Positions 8,854 to 18,875 of a stretch of DNA of 64,000 nt are shown in pieces. Made by a program: the position numbers and the translations under genes. Every line of letters starts with the position of its first letter. The stretch's first letter is position 1. The notes beneath the pieces are model-generated. The model was not told the DNA's origin. It saw nothing but the letters and a program-made list of their open reading frames with translations, and made no database searches. The stretch comes from Variovorax dokdonensis (lineage in GTDB: Bacteria; Pseudomonadota; Gammaproteobacteria; Burkholderiales; Burkholderiaceae_C): the NCBI RefSeq assembly GCF_030316895.1, contig NZ_JASZYV010000003.1:310001-374000 (forward strand). The letters are read 5' to 3'.

Positions 8854-10614
8854 ATGCAGCGCTCACACCCCACGCCCATTCGCCACATCGCCACTGCGGC
8901 CATCACGGTGTTCGCGCTGTTGGTCGCACCGAGTTGCGGTGGCGGCAACAGCAGCGAAGGCCCGGCAGACTCGGCCAGCCCGGCCGATGAGCAGGCAGGC
9001 TCGAAGAACGAGAGCATCTGGGGCGTCGCGCCTTCCAGCGCCACATCCAAGACGCCCGCGACGTGGTTGCCTTCGATGGCCGGCGCAGGCGTCACGACCG
9101 TTCGCAACTTTCACGCAGCGCCGAATGATGATCAGCTGACGCCGATCACGGCGGCAGGCATGACAGTCGTCGGCTTCCTGATGTGGAGCACCGCTGCAAA
9201 CCGGCCGGGCGCCGATTGGACACTGCCCGTCGACGACCTGGACGGATGGCGCGCCTACGTCACCGATCAGGTCAAGCGCTACAAGGGCAAGGTCAAGTAC
9301 TGGGAGATCTGGAACGAGCCACCCAACTTCACCAAGGACACATCGCCGGCGTCTTATGGCAAGGTCGTGGCCGCTGCCTACGACGCCGCCAAGGCCGCGG
9401 ACCCGAGTGTGCAACTCGGCCTTGCGGCCAAGAGCAACCACGTGAACTATCTGGCCGAAGCGATCGCCGCAGGGGCCGCCGACAAGTTCGACTTCGTCAC
9501 GCTGCACCCCTACGAGACTGCGGAGTTGCTGCCACAGGGCTGGGAAGGCCAGTTCATGTCCATCGTGCCGCGCGTGCGGCAGATGCTCGAGGTGATGAAC
9601 CCTGCGAAGGCATCGGTGCCGCTGTGGTTCACCGAGATCGGCATATCGGCCGCACCGCCTGCCGAGCGGGGACTTGGCCCGCAAGGCCAGGCCGATGCAC
9701 TCATCAAGATCTACACCATGGCCTTTGCGCAAGGCGTGGCCCGCCTCTACTGGTTCGAGCCGCGCGACAGCGAAGGCCTGCAGATGGGCCTCACCACCGC
9801 CGACGGCACGCGGCGCCCCGCATGGAGCGCGATGCGCGGCCTCAAGGCCGCGCTCGGCGCCACGCCGCGCTACGTGGGCTGGACCCAACCGGACAACGCC
9901 TGGTACGGCTTCGTCTTCCGGGGGCCGCAGGGCGTCGTGCTGTCGGCCTGGTCGCGCGCTGGCGAATCGACGACGTTGCGGCTCGGCTCCGAAGTGCGGG
10001 TGGTCAACCCGCGCACCGGCGCGAGCACGACCACCCGCACCCCGTCCATCACCGATGCGCCGATCCTGCTGATCGCACCCAACGGATCGAACCAGGCGCG
10101 CAAGTGGCTCGACGAAGCCCAAGCGAACGACGGCAAGACCTTCCCATGGAATGGCGACCACAGCGCGTCGACCAGCGTTCAACTCGAACCTGGCGCGAAA
10201 CCCGCCGGCGTCTTCATGAAGAACCCGCCGCCCACCACCGTCGTGAACGGCGTCGCTGAAGCGAGCCTGGAAGGAACCATCGGCGCCTGCTTCGCCGTGG
10301 ACCCGACCTTTCTTTCGTACGCCTACAAGACCACACCGATCCGCATCAGCGCGACGGTGCGCGGGCACGGCATCGGCAAGCCTGGGTTTTTTCTCCTGTA
10401 TGAGTCGGGCGCGCCGATCGCATCGACGGACGTCAACAACCTACGGCAAGCCGATGGCGGCTCGTTCGACATCCAGGGCACGAGCGTCCAGCAAAAGACC
10501 TGGACCGTGCCCGACGCCCGCTTCATCGGCCTGTACGGCTATCACTTCTGCTTCTATTCGCCGAGCCTGGAGCAATCGCACTTCAGCGTGCAGCGGGTGA
10601 CGGTGAGCCGGTAG
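8854..10614 (+). CDS. Secreted glycoside hydrolase-like protein (clan A fold)
   Basis: 586 residues with an N-terminal signal ending in VAPSCGGG; the Cys and Gly-rich stretch suggest a lipoprotein although the lipobox is imperfect. The catalytic half looks like a clan-A glycosidase: WEIWNEP gives a probable acid/base Glu155 and LWFTEIG a probable nucleophile Glu261, about 106 residues apart as in GH5/GH39-type barrels. The C-terminal 250 residues look like a beta-rich accessory domain. ATG at 8854 chosen because GGGAG lies ten bases upstream and the signal peptide then begins correctly. Substrate unknown; no polysaccharide gene is adjacent. Confidence 0.75.
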   Translation: MQRSHPTPIRHIATAAITVFALLVAPSCGGGNSSEGPADSASPADEQAGSKNESIWGVAPSSATSKTPATWLPSMAGAGVTTVRNFHAAPNDDQLTPITAAGMTVVGFLMWSTAANRPGADWTLPVDDLDGWRAYVTDQVKRYKGKVKYWEIWNEPPNFTKDTSPASYGKVVAAAYDAAKAADPSVQLGLAAKSNHVNYLAEAIAAGAADKFDFVTLHPYETAELLPQGWEGQFMSIVPRVRQMLEVMNPAKASVPLWFTEIGISAAPPAERGLGPQGQADALIKIYTMAFAQGVARLYWFEPRDSEGLQMGLTTADGTRRPAWSAMRGLKAALGATPRYVGWTQPDNAWYGFVFRGPQGVVLSAWSRAGESTTLRLGSEVRVVNPRTGASTTTRTPSITDAPILLIAPNGSNQARKWLDEAQANDGKTFPWNGDHSASTSVQLEPGAKPAGVFMKNPPPTTVVNGVAEASLEGTIGACFAVDPTFLSYAYKTTPIRISATVRGHGIGKPGFFLLYESGAPIASTDVNNLRQADGGSFDIQGTSVQQKTWTVPDARFIGLYGYHFCFYSPSLEQSHFSVQRVTVSR

Positions 10615-10695
10615 GTTTCATCGCCGGCAGCCCTGACAAGGCGTCATGTTGTCTGGCATGATGAACACAAAGTAACTACACGCGGTGTGTTGCCC

Positions 10696-11271
10696 ATGGT
10701 CAGACTTCTTGGCTCATTGTTCGGCGGCCGGCCTGCACCGGCCGCTTCCCCAACCCCGGCGACGGCGGATCCGCAAGGCGAGCCCCCAAGCTTCGAGCAG
10801 TATCTGGCCGTGGCCATCCGGCATTCGCGCGCGCTCACGCCGCGTGGCGAGGCCGTGATGACGGAACACATCCGTCAGTTCGCGCAGATCGCGTGCGAAG
10901 GCGCGGACCGCCGCGACGACGCCAGGCGCAACGCCCGCCATGCCGCGGAGAACGCCCTCGACATCCGCGCGGCCGAACTGCTGCGAATTCCGCTTTCGCC
11001 AAGACGCACTCTCACGTCTTTCGCCGCCGAGCTGTATCGCGACGCGATGCTGCGAAAGGCCAGGCACGATGCCGTGGTGCAGATGCGCCTGTTCTGCAGC
11101 GAGATGACGCTGAACGTGCTGGACACGGGCGCCGAATGCGATTGGTGCAAGGCCAACGATGGCAAGGCCTTCCCGGTCAGCGAAGACCCCAACGAACTGC
11201 TGGCCAGGCATTGCAGCTGCGCGCCGTATTCGTCTGCGACGTTCTACCCGGCCGAAGTGCACTGCGGCTAG
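10696..11271 (+). CDS. Hypothetical protein with phage-head-morphogenesis-like CxxC/CxC motif
   Basis: 191 residues, not a recognised family overall. The N-terminus is Pro/Ala-rich, the middle (residues about 45-130) is helical and basic, and the C-terminus reads VLDTGAECDWCKANDGKAF followed by RHCSC. That arrangement (VLD, CxxC, DGK, then H-x-C-x-C-like end) resembles the zinc/structural motif that closes Mu gpF/SPP1 gp7 minor head proteins, which end HPNCRC. No other phage gene is near. A GTG nine bases upstream is an alternative start. The gene stands alone between a glycosidase and an SDR gene; function unknown. Confidence 0.65.
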   Translation: MVRLLGSLFGGRPAPAASPTPATADPQGEPPSFEQYLAVAIRHSRALTPRGEAVMTEHIRQFAQIACEGADRRDDARRNARHAAENALDIRAAELLRIPLSPRRTLTSFAAELYRDAMLRKARHDAVVQMRLFCSEMTLNVLDTGAECDWCKANDGKAFPVSEDPNELLARHCSCAPYSSATFYPAEVHCG

Positions 11272-11308
11272 TGCCTTGGCAGGTGCGCAGGCTCATGCCC
11301 GTGCGCTC

Positions 11309-12013
11309 TCACACGGCTTGGGGCAGATAGCTCGGTCTGGGTGCCGTCATGCCCTGCTTCACATGCAGGGTGAGGTCATCGGCGAGCACCTCGTCCGCGC
11401 CCGATTCAAGTCCGTCGAGTGCCCGCTTGACGATGGCTTCGGGGCTGGATTTCGGCGCATCGAGCCCGCGCGTGAGGTCGGTATCGACGTACGCCATGTG
11501 GAGCCCGAGCACCTGTGTCTTCTGCGCCGCAAGCTCATTGCGAAGTGCATTGGTGAGCGACCAGGCCGCGGACTTGCTGGCCGAGTAGGCCGCCAGTTCA
11601 CCCCCGTTGATCCATGAAGCGATCGACAACACGTTGAGCATCGCCCCGCCGCCGTTGGCCTTGAGGATCGGCGCGAAAGCCTTGCTGACGCGCAACATGG
11701 CGAAGAAGTTGGTCTCGAAGATGCGCCGAGCGACCTCTTCACTGTCGGGCGCAAGAAAACCACCGGGTTGGGCAATGCCAGCGTTGTTGACCACGAGCGT
11801 CACGTCGGACGCGAGCTCCGCAGCAGCCGCCACATCGCTTGGCGAGGTCACGTCGAGCTTCAGAGGTTGAACCCCTGCTTGCGTCACGGATGCGGGGTCG
11901 CGTGCACCGGCATAGACCTTGCGGGCGCCGCGAGCGATCAACTCACGCGCGAAGGTCAGGCCGATGCCGCGATTGGCGCCGGTGACGAGGACGACGGCAT
12001 TCTGAATCTTCAT
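11309..12013 (-). CDS. Short-chain dehydrogenase/reductase
   Basis: 234 residues. NAD(P) motif TGANRGIG at the N-terminus, NNAG, and catalytic Ser with YSASK. A classical cytoplasmic SDR of unknown substrate. The ATG at 12013 (MKIQNAVV) has GGAG at seven-base spacing; an upstream in-frame start at 12025 is less likely. Runs 39 bases behind the MDR gene and shares the strand with the TetR gene, suggesting one regulatory unit. Confidence 0.9.
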   Translation of the reverse strand: MKIQNAVVLVTGANRGIGLTFARELIARGARKVYAGARDPASVTQAGVQPLKLDVTSPSDVAAAAELASDVTLVVNNAGIAQPGGFLAPDSEEVARRIFETNFFAMLRVSKAFAPILKANGGGAMLNVLSIASWINGGELAAYSASKSAAWSLTNALRNELAAQKTQVLGLHMAYVDTDLTRGLDAPKSSPEAIVKRALDGLESGADEVLADDLTLHVKQGMTAPRPSYLPQAV

Positions 12014-12052
12014 GAGGAACTCCAAAGGGGGGTGGTGTGGAAAGAAGCGAGG

Positions 12053-13054
12053 TCACTTGACCTTGATGACAACCTTGCCCTTCGCGCGGCCGGCTTCGAC
12101 GTAGGCAAGGGCTTCATTGGTCGACTCGAACGCGAAGGTGCGATCGATCACGGGGCGGATTGCTCCGGCCTCGATGAGGCGGGAGATCTCTTGCAGTTGG
12201 GCGCCGCTGGGGCTCATGAAGAGGAACGAGTAACCAATCCCTCGCGCGCGCGCCCTGCGCCGCACGCCTGCGCTCAGTAGCCGAACGACCCATTGCACGA
12301 AGCGGGGCGCCTCGATGGCCTTGCCGAACTCAGGGTCTGGTGGCCCCGAGATGGAGATCAGTCTTCCGCCGCGCTTGAGTACTCGCAGCGACTTCTCCAG
12401 CGTCTTGCCGTCCTGGCTGTGAAGCACGACGTCGTAGTCGCGCAGCACCTCTTCAAAATCTTGCGACTTGTAGTCGACCACAACGTCGGCGCCGAGACTT
12501 TTCACCAGCGCGGCATTGGCCGCGCTCGCCGTCGTGGCGACGGTCGCACCCAGATGCTTGGCAAGCTGGATGGCGAACGTGCCGACGCCGCCGGAGCCTG
12601 CCTGAATGAAGACCTTTTCATCCTTCTTGAGATGAGCCTTCCCGACCAGTGCCTGCCAAGCCGTCAGGCCCACCAGAGGGATCGAGGCGGCTTGCTCCAT
12701 CGACAGGTTGCTGGGCTTGAGCGCAAGGGATGTCTCCCTGACAGGGACGAATTCGGCGAAGGTGCCGATGCGCAAGTCGTCGACTCTTGCATAGACCTCG
12801 TCCCCCACCTTGAAGCGCCTTGCGCGCGATCCCGCCTTCACGACGACACCCGCGACGTCGTGCCCCAAGACCACGGGCAGGCGGTAAGGCAGGATGAGCT
12901 TGAACTCTCCATCTCTGATCTTGGAGTCCAGTTGATTCACGCCAGCGGCATGGACTTCGACCAGCACCTCGTCATCGCGCAATTCCGGAGTGGGCAGCGC
13001 CATCGAGCGCAGGTCACGCTTCTTGCCATAGCGCTCCAGGACAAATGCTTTCAT
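12053..13054 (-). CDS. NADP-dependent alcohol dehydrogenase/quinone oxidoreductase (MDR, zinc-free type)
   Basis: 333 residues. GroES-like N-terminal domain (GVNQLDSKIRDG, GHDVAGVV) and Rossmann motif AGSGGVGTFAIQLAKHLGA. It lacks the structural-zinc cysteine cluster, so belongs with quinone oxidoreductase/enoyl reductase-like MDRs. The ATG at 13054 follows GGAGTGA with workable spacing; the codon before it is GTG. An operator-like palindrome lies 40 bases upstream, the same motif that covers the TetR start. Confidence 0.9.
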   Translation of the reverse strand: MKAFVLERYGKKRDLRSMALPTPELRDDEVLVEVHAAGVNQLDSKIRDGEFKLILPYRLPVVLGHDVAGVVVKAGSRARRFKVGDEVYARVDDLRIGTFAEFVPVRETSLALKPSNLSMEQAASIPLVGLTAWQALVGKAHLKKDEKVFIQAGSGGVGTFAIQLAKHLGATVATTASAANAALVKSLGADVVVDYKSQDFEEVLRDYDVVLHSQDGKTLEKSLRVLKRGGRLISISGPPDPEFGKAIEAPRFVQWVVRLLSAGVRRRARARGIGYSFLFMSPSGAQLQEISRLIEAGAIRPVIDRTFAFESTNEALAYVEAGRAKGKVVIKVK

Positions 13055-13094
13055 CACTTCATGTCACTCCGTCGAATGGGATGCGGCCATTTTT

Positions 13095-13111
13095 GCATGA
13101 TGACCATCATA
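13095..13111. promoter_or_regulatory. Operator candidate 1 for the TetR regulator (MDR/SDR promoter)
   Basis: GCATGATGACCATCATA, with perfect arms ATGATG and CATCAT around two bases. The same pattern GCATGA-N4-CATCATA recurs at 13738-13754 over the TetR start codon. Lies between the TetR stop side and the MDR start, where a promoter for MDR-SDR is expected. Confidence 0.6.
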
Positions 13112-13150
13112 TTGAATGGCGCACGAAAATGTTGATCACTCGTCGGCTCC

Positions 13151-13741
13151 TCAGTCGCCGATCGACGTCAATTGCTTGATAGCGGTCTCGCGCAGATCGT
13201 CCGACAGCGAGGGCTCGTCGACCGCACGGGCCAGCAGCAGCGCTCCAACCATGGTGGACAGGGTCACGAGCGCCCGCTCGTGGGCGCCTGGCTTTCCCCA
13301 GTCCGGCAGTTGGCGGGCGACGAGATCGATCATTTCCTTGATATGCCGCGTGACCGCCCGACGCACCTCCGGGACCTGACGCGATGTCTCGGAACCCAGT
13401 GCAACCAGGGGGCAAAGGATATCGGCTCGGTCCAGGTGCTCCTTGGACAGATACGCAGCCACCAGGGTCGCCAGCGCCGCATCGCCAGGCGCGCCGGCCA
13501 CCACATCCGCTGCCGCGGCCGAGGATTCGGCGCACGCCTTTGTCGCAGCTTCGGCCAACATGGCATCGCGCGAGGCGAAGTGGGCGTAGAAGGCGCCGTG
13601 CGTGAGGCCAGCCTCCTTCATGATGTCGGCGACGCCGGTACCGCCATAACCGCTGTGACGAATGGCCCGGGCGGCCACCGACACGATGCGCTCGTGCGTA
13701 ACGTCTTTGGCGGCTGATCGGGTGGATTGGCGCTTTCGCAT
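13151..13741 (-). CDS. TetR family transcriptional regulator
   Basis: 196 residues from ATG 13741 (MRKRQSTRSAAK). The N-terminal helix-turn-helix spans about residues 12-58 (HSGYGGTGVADIMKEAGLTHGAFYAHF), close to the YcfQ/AcrR-type TetR proteins. Further in-frame ATGs lie at 13750 and 13753, and no clear ribosome site precedes any, so the start is uncertain. An operator-like repeat overlaps these starts, suggesting autorepression. Probably represses the MDR and SDR genes downstream on the same strand. Confidence 0.85.
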   Translation of the reverse strand: MRKRQSTRSAAKDVTHERIVSVAARAIRHSGYGGTGVADIMKEAGLTHGAFYAHFASRDAMLAEAATKACAESSAAAADVVAGAPGDAALATLVAAYLSKEHLDRADILCPLVALGSETSRQVPEVRRAVTRHIKEMIDLVARQLPDWGKPGAHERALVTLSTMVGALLLARAVDEPSLSDDLRETAIKQLTSIGD

Positions 13742-13754
13742 GACCGTCATCATA
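13738..13754. promoter_or_regulatory. Operator candidate 2, overlapping the TetR start
   Basis: GCATGACCGTCATCATA, matching site 13095-13111 at both ends (GCATGA and CATCATA). It covers three possible ATG start codons of the TetR gene, so a bound repressor would block transcription or initiation there. Confidence 0.55.
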
Positions 13755-13852
13755 CTAAATTTGGCCAACATGCGTGTTGCCCAGCCTTCCCTTCCGACGC
13801 CTGAAGGCCTGTCTCTTGCGCTGTTGCGGGAGGCAGGTACGCTTCGATCCCC

Positions 13853-14602
13853 ATGAGCCAAGCCTTTCACAATCCCGAACTTCGCGCCGCCTTTGCACCC
13901 AAGGGTGCGCTGCGTGCCTCGATCAACCTGGGCAACCCCATCCTTGCGCGCCGTGACCAAAGCGGCGCACCTGCCGGCGTGTCGGTGGACCTGGCGCGCG
14001 CCCTCGCCCGCCTGCTGGGGCCGGAGATCGAGTTCAAGGTGTTTGAAAAAGCCGCAGCCTCGGTGGACGCGGTGCGGCAGGAAGAGGCGGACATCGGGTT
14101 CTTTGCCATCGATCCGGCCCGCAGCGAGGGCCTGTCATTCAGCGCGCCCTACGTGTTGATCGAAGGCAGCTACCTCGTGCCATCGGCCTCTTCCATCCAG
14201 GCCAACGACGCGGTCGATCGTGAGGGCCTGCGGGTGGCCGTCGGCGAGGGCAGCGCCTACGACCTGTTCCTCACGCGCGAGCTGAAAGCGGCGACCATCG
14301 TGCGCGTGCCCGGCGCGGCCGGCGTCATGCAGGCGCTTCGCGCGGGCGAGGCCGACGTGGCTGCCGGCATCCGGCAGGTGCTGCAAGCCGAGGCCGCCGC
14401 CGCTGGTGCGGGCCTGCGGATGCTGCCCGGCCGCTTCATGGTGATCCAGCAGGCGATGGGCATGCCGGCGTCGCGCGGCGCCGGAGCCGCCCGCGCCTTG
14501 CACGACTTCGTCGAGGCGATGAAGGCCAGCGGCTTCGTGGCGCAAGCGCTGGAGCGCCACAACGTGCAAGGGGCCAGCGTGGCGCCCGCGGCACAAGCCT
14601 GA
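13853..14602 (+). CDS. Solute-binding protein family 3 homologue without a signal peptide
   Basis: 249 residues with the PBP2 fold of polar-amino-acid binding proteins (LRASINLGNP, GVSVDLARALARLLG, DIGFFAIDPARSEGLSFSAPYVLIEGSYLV). Unlike true periplasmic binding proteins it begins directly with MSQAFHNPELRAAF and has no hydrophobic signal; the in-frame codons upstream reach a TGA without another start. It may therefore act in the cytoplasm, or be mis-started in the family. No transporter genes adjoin. Function unknown. Confidence 0.75.
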   Translation: MSQAFHNPELRAAFAPKGALRASINLGNPILARRDQSGAPAGVSVDLARALARLLGPEIEFKVFEKAAASVDAVRQEEADIGFFAIDPARSEGLSFSAPYVLIEGSYLVPSASSIQANDAVDREGLRVAVGEGSAYDLFLTRELKAATIVRVPGAAGVMQALRAGEADVAAGIRQVLQAEAAAAGAGLRMLPGRFMVIQQAMGMPASRGAGAARALHDFVEAMKASGFVAQALERHNVQGASVAPAAQA

Positions 14603-14631
14603 ATCGGCGCGCTGCCCTTGGCAGCTGCTCG

Positions 14632-15699
14632 CTACTTCTGGTTGTTGGTGTAGACCTGATCGAAGCTCGCGCCTTCGGCGAAGTGCGCCTGCGTCGCCTT
14701 GCTCCAGCCGCCGAAGGCTTCGTCGATGGTGAAGAGCGCGAGCTTGGGGAACTGCTTTGCGTACTTGGCTTGCGCCTTTTCAGAGGTCGGGCGATAGAAG
14801 TGCTTGCCGGCGATGTCCTGGCCTTCGTCGCTGTAGAGGTACTTGAGGTATTCCTCCGACACGACGCGCGTGCCGCGCTTGTCGACCACCTTGTCCACCA
14901 CCGTCACCGCCGGCTCGGCCAGGATCGACACCGACGGAACGACGATCTCGAACTTCTCTGCACCGAACTCGCGCAGCGCGAGGAAGGCCTCGTTCTCCCA
15001 GGCCAGCAGCACGTCGCCCACGCCGCGCTGCACGAAGGTGATGGTGCTGCCCCGTGCGCCGGTATCGAGCACCGGCACGTTGCGGTAGAGCCGGGCCACG
15101 AAGTCCTTGGCCTGCGCATCGCCGCCGTACTTGCGCTTGGCAAACTCCCACGCGGCCAGGTAGTTCCAGCGCGCGCCGCCCGAGGTCTTGGGATTGGGCG
15201 TGATCACCTGCAGGCCGGGTTTGAGCAGATCGTCCCAGTCCTTCACGCCCTTGGGATTGCCCTTCTTCACCAGGAAGACGATGGTCGATGTGTAGGGCGA
15301 CGCGTTGTGCGGCAGGCGCTTTTGCCAGTCGGCCTTGACCCACTGGCCGTTGCTGACCAGCGCGTCGGTGTCGCCACCCAGCGCCAGCGTGGCCACGTCG
15401 GCCTCCAGCCCGTCGATGATCGAGCGCGCCTGCTTGCCGGAGCCACCGTGCGATTGCTTGATGCTTACCTGCTGCCCCGTCTTGCCCTTCCAATAGGCGG
15501 CGAATGCCTTGTTGTAGTCGGCATAGAGTTCGCGGGTGGGGTCGTAGGACACATTCAGCAACGTGATGGGAGCCGCCGAGGCGCCCGCCTGCTGCTGTGC
15601 AAGGGCGGCCGGAGCCGCGCCGATACCGGCCAGGCCGGCGGCCGTCGCCGCGGCGCCCAGGGCGGCGCGGAAGATGAAGCTGCGTCGTTGTGTGTTCAT
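14632..15699 (-). CDS. sbp: Sulfate ABC transporter substrate-binding protein
   Basis: 355 residues with a Tat-like signal ([21 protein letters not shown]) and the Sbp/CysP core: [54 protein letters not shown]. Binds sulfate or thiosulfate in the periplasm for CysTWA import, but no cysT/cysW/cysA follow here. Divergent from a CysB-like regulator, which supports control by sulfur status. Confidence 0.92.
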   Translation of the reverse strand: MNTQRRSFIFRAALGAAATAAGLAGIGAAPAALAQQQAGASAAPITLLNVSYDPTRELYADYNKAFAAYWKGKTGQQVSIKQSHGGSGKQARSIIDGLEADVATLALGGDTDALVSNGQWVKADWQKRLPHNASPYTSTIVFLVKKGNPKGVKDWDDLLKPGLQVITPNPKTSGGARWNYLAAWEFAKRKYGGDAQAKDFVARLYRNVPVLDTGARGSTITFVQRGVGDVLLAWENEAFLALREFGAEKFEIVVPSVSILAEPAVTVVDKVVDKRGTRVVSEEYLKYLYSDEGQDIAGKHFYRPTSEKAQAKYAKQFPKLALFTIDEAFGGWSKATQAHFAEGASFDQVYTNNQK

Positions 15700-15944
15700 G
15701 GTTCTCGAATCCGTCGATGTGCAAGGCGACCGATTCTTCGCGGCAAGCCGAGGCAGGAGAACGAAGCACTTCGCACATCCAAGCACGAAAAACGCATATG
15801 GCGGCCGAGCCCTTAGCTGCGGGGCCGAATAAGCATTCAACCCATAAGCAAGCAAGAACTCTGTCGTTGGTGTGTGCCCCTCGGCACTCCAGAATGAGTG
15901 CGCCCAAAGCTGCCCGGGCCCGACGCTGCCCGCTTGCACCCCTC
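15700..15944. promoter_or_regulatory. Divergent sbp/cysB-like promoter region with direct repeats
   Basis: 245 bases between divergent starts. Two direct repeats ATAAGCA (15829-15835 and 15844-15850), 15 bases apart start to start, sit mid-region in the most AT-rich patch. They are candidates for CysB-type binding or promoter elements; the link is positional only. Confidence 0.35.
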
Positions 15945-16920
15945 ATGAACTTCCAGCAACTTCGCACCGTCCGAGAGGCCGTGCGCCGCAACTTCAACCT
16001 GACCGACGCCGCCGAGGCGCTGCACACCTCGCAACCGGGCGTGAGCCGGCAGATTCGCGAGCTGGAGCAGGAACTGGGCATCGAGCTGTTCGTTCGCGCG
16101 GGCAAGCGTCTGACCGGCCTCACAGCGCCGGGCGAGCACGTGCTGCCGATCATCGAGCGCGTGTTGCTGGAGTCTGGCAACCTGCGCAAGGCCGGCGAGG
16201 ACTTCGCGCATCAGACACGCGGCGAACTCTCGATTGCCGCCACCCACACGCAAGCACGCTACGCCCTTCCCGAAGCTGTGCAGGAGTTTCGCGCCAGGTT
16301 CCCGGGCGTGCGGCTGCGGCTGCACCAGGGCTCGCCCCGGCAAGTGGCGCAGATGCTGTTCGAAGGCGAAGCCGACGTCGCCATCGCCACCGAGGGCCTG
16401 GCCGACCACGACCAACTCGTCGCCCTGCCCAGCTACAGGTGGACGCATTGCGTGATCGCACCGCCCGGCCATCCGGTGCTCGACGGCACGATCACGCTCG
16501 AGCGACTGGCCGAACACGCACTCATCACTTACGACGCCGGACTGACCGGCCGAACGCGCATCGACCTCGCCTTTGCAGGCGCCGGCCTGCAGCCCGATAT
16601 TGCGCTTGCCGCCATGGACGCCGACGTCATCAAGACCTACGTGGGTCTGGGCATGGGCGTGGGCATCGTGGCCAGCATGGCGTTCGAGGCCGAGCGGGAC
16701 ACCGGCCTTCGCGCTGTGGATGCGGGCCACCTGTTCGGCGTGAACCACACGCGACTGGCGCTGCGTCGCGGCAGCTACCTGCGCCGCTATGTATATGCCT
16801 TCATCGAGTCGTTCTCGCCCAGCCTGACGCAGGAGGTGGTGCAGGCGGCGGTGACCGCGCGGGCAGAACCTGCCGCCAGCGCGCAAGTCGAAGGCAGCGG
16901 TGAGAACGGGGCCGCAACCC

Positions 16921-16928
<8 letters not shown>
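15945..16928 (+). CDS. CysB-like LysR family transcriptional regulator
   Basis: 327 residues, the CysB length. The N-terminus MNFQQLRTVREAVRRNFNLT and helix-turn-helix EALHTSQPGVSRQIRELEQELGIELF match the CysB/Cbl group; the effector domain has the TTHTQARY-like segment (AATHTQARYALP) that binds sulfate or acetylserine in CysB. Controls sulfur assimilation genes; the divergent sbp gene and perhaps the TauD/ABC operon downstream are likely targets. The start at 15945 is chosen by homology; the frame is open upstream. Its last eight bases overlap the convergent ABC ATPase gene. Confidence 0.9.
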
Positions 16929-17988
<1,060 letters not shown>

Positions 17989-18002
17989 TCGGGGTCCTTG
18001 GG

Positions 18003-18875
18003 TCAGTCCTTGACGCTGCCGGCCGTCAGGCCATGCACGAGATAGCGGCGCACCAGCACCGTGAAGATGACCACCGGCAGCGCGACCAGCGTGCCGGCGG
18101 CGGCGATCTTGGTCCATTCCCAGCCTTCGTACTGAAGGAAGTTGACGATCGCCACGGGCGCGGTGACCGCCTGCGTCCGGGTCAGGACCAATGCGTAGAA
18201 GAAGTCGTTCCACGAGAACACGAAGCACAGCACCGCAGTGGCCGCCAGCCCGGGTGCCGCCAGCGGCAGCGTGATCCGCCAGAAAGCCTGCCAGACGCCG
18301 CAACCGTCGATCCAGGCGGCCTCCTCCAGTGCGGGTGGCAAGGACTCGAAGAAGGTCTGCATCAGCCAGATGACGATGGCGAGGTTGAAGGTCAGGTAGA
18401 CGAGCGCCAGTCCGATCACCGTGTCCTGCAGCCCCAGCCATCGATAAGCCAGGAAGAAGGGGATGGTGAAGGCGATGGGCGGTGCCATGCGCGTGACGAG
18501 AATCCACAGCGCCACATTGCGCCGCCATCTGAAGTTCCAGCGCGCGAGCGCGTAGGCGGCAGGCACGCCGACGGCCAGAGAGAGCGACGTCGACAGCGTG
18601 CTCACCAGCAGGCTGTTGGCGAACGAACGAGGAAAGTTGCCCTTGAGCAGGCCCATGAACCCATCCAGCGTCGGCTTGAACAACAGTGCGTCGTCGAACA
18701 CTTGCGCCGCCGGGCGGAATGCAAGCTGCACGAGCCAGAGGAAGGGCAGCAACACCAGGAACAACAGCACGAGGGCGACCAGCACACGCGCGTGCTGGCG
18801 CAACCAGCGCGGGCGCCGAATGGCGGCCGGTTGCAGTACTGCCAGGGGAAGATCAATGTTCAGGGTGCTGCTCAT
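18003..18875 (-). CDS. ABC transporter permease, MalG type
   Basis: 290 residues, about six membrane helices, with the EAA coupling loop EEAAWIDGCGVWQAFWRITLPLAAP. Pairs with the MalF-type permease whose gene it overlaps by 23 bases. Part of a five-gene operon beginning with a TauD-family dioxygenase. Confidence 0.92.
   Translation of the reverse strand: MSSTLNIDLPLAVLQPAAIRRPRWLRQHARVLVALVLLFLVLLPFLWLVQLAFRPAAQVFDDALLFKPTLDGFMGLLKGNFPRSFANSLLVSTLSTSLSLAVGVPAAYALARWNFRWRRNVALWILVTRMAPPIAFTIPFFLAYRWLGLQDTVIGLALVYLTFNLAIVIWLMQTFFESLPPALEEAAWIDGCGVWQAFWRITLPLAAPGLAATAVLCFVFSWNDFFYALVLTRTQAVTAPVAIVNFLQYEGWEWTKIAAAGTLVALPVVIFTVLVRRYLVHGLTAGSVKD

Noticed and set aside
17989..18528. Extension that would fuse the permease region to the CUT1 ATPase
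   Set aside because: Arises from the alternative frame of the permease gene; the ATPase starts normally at MSSLQLRNVF.
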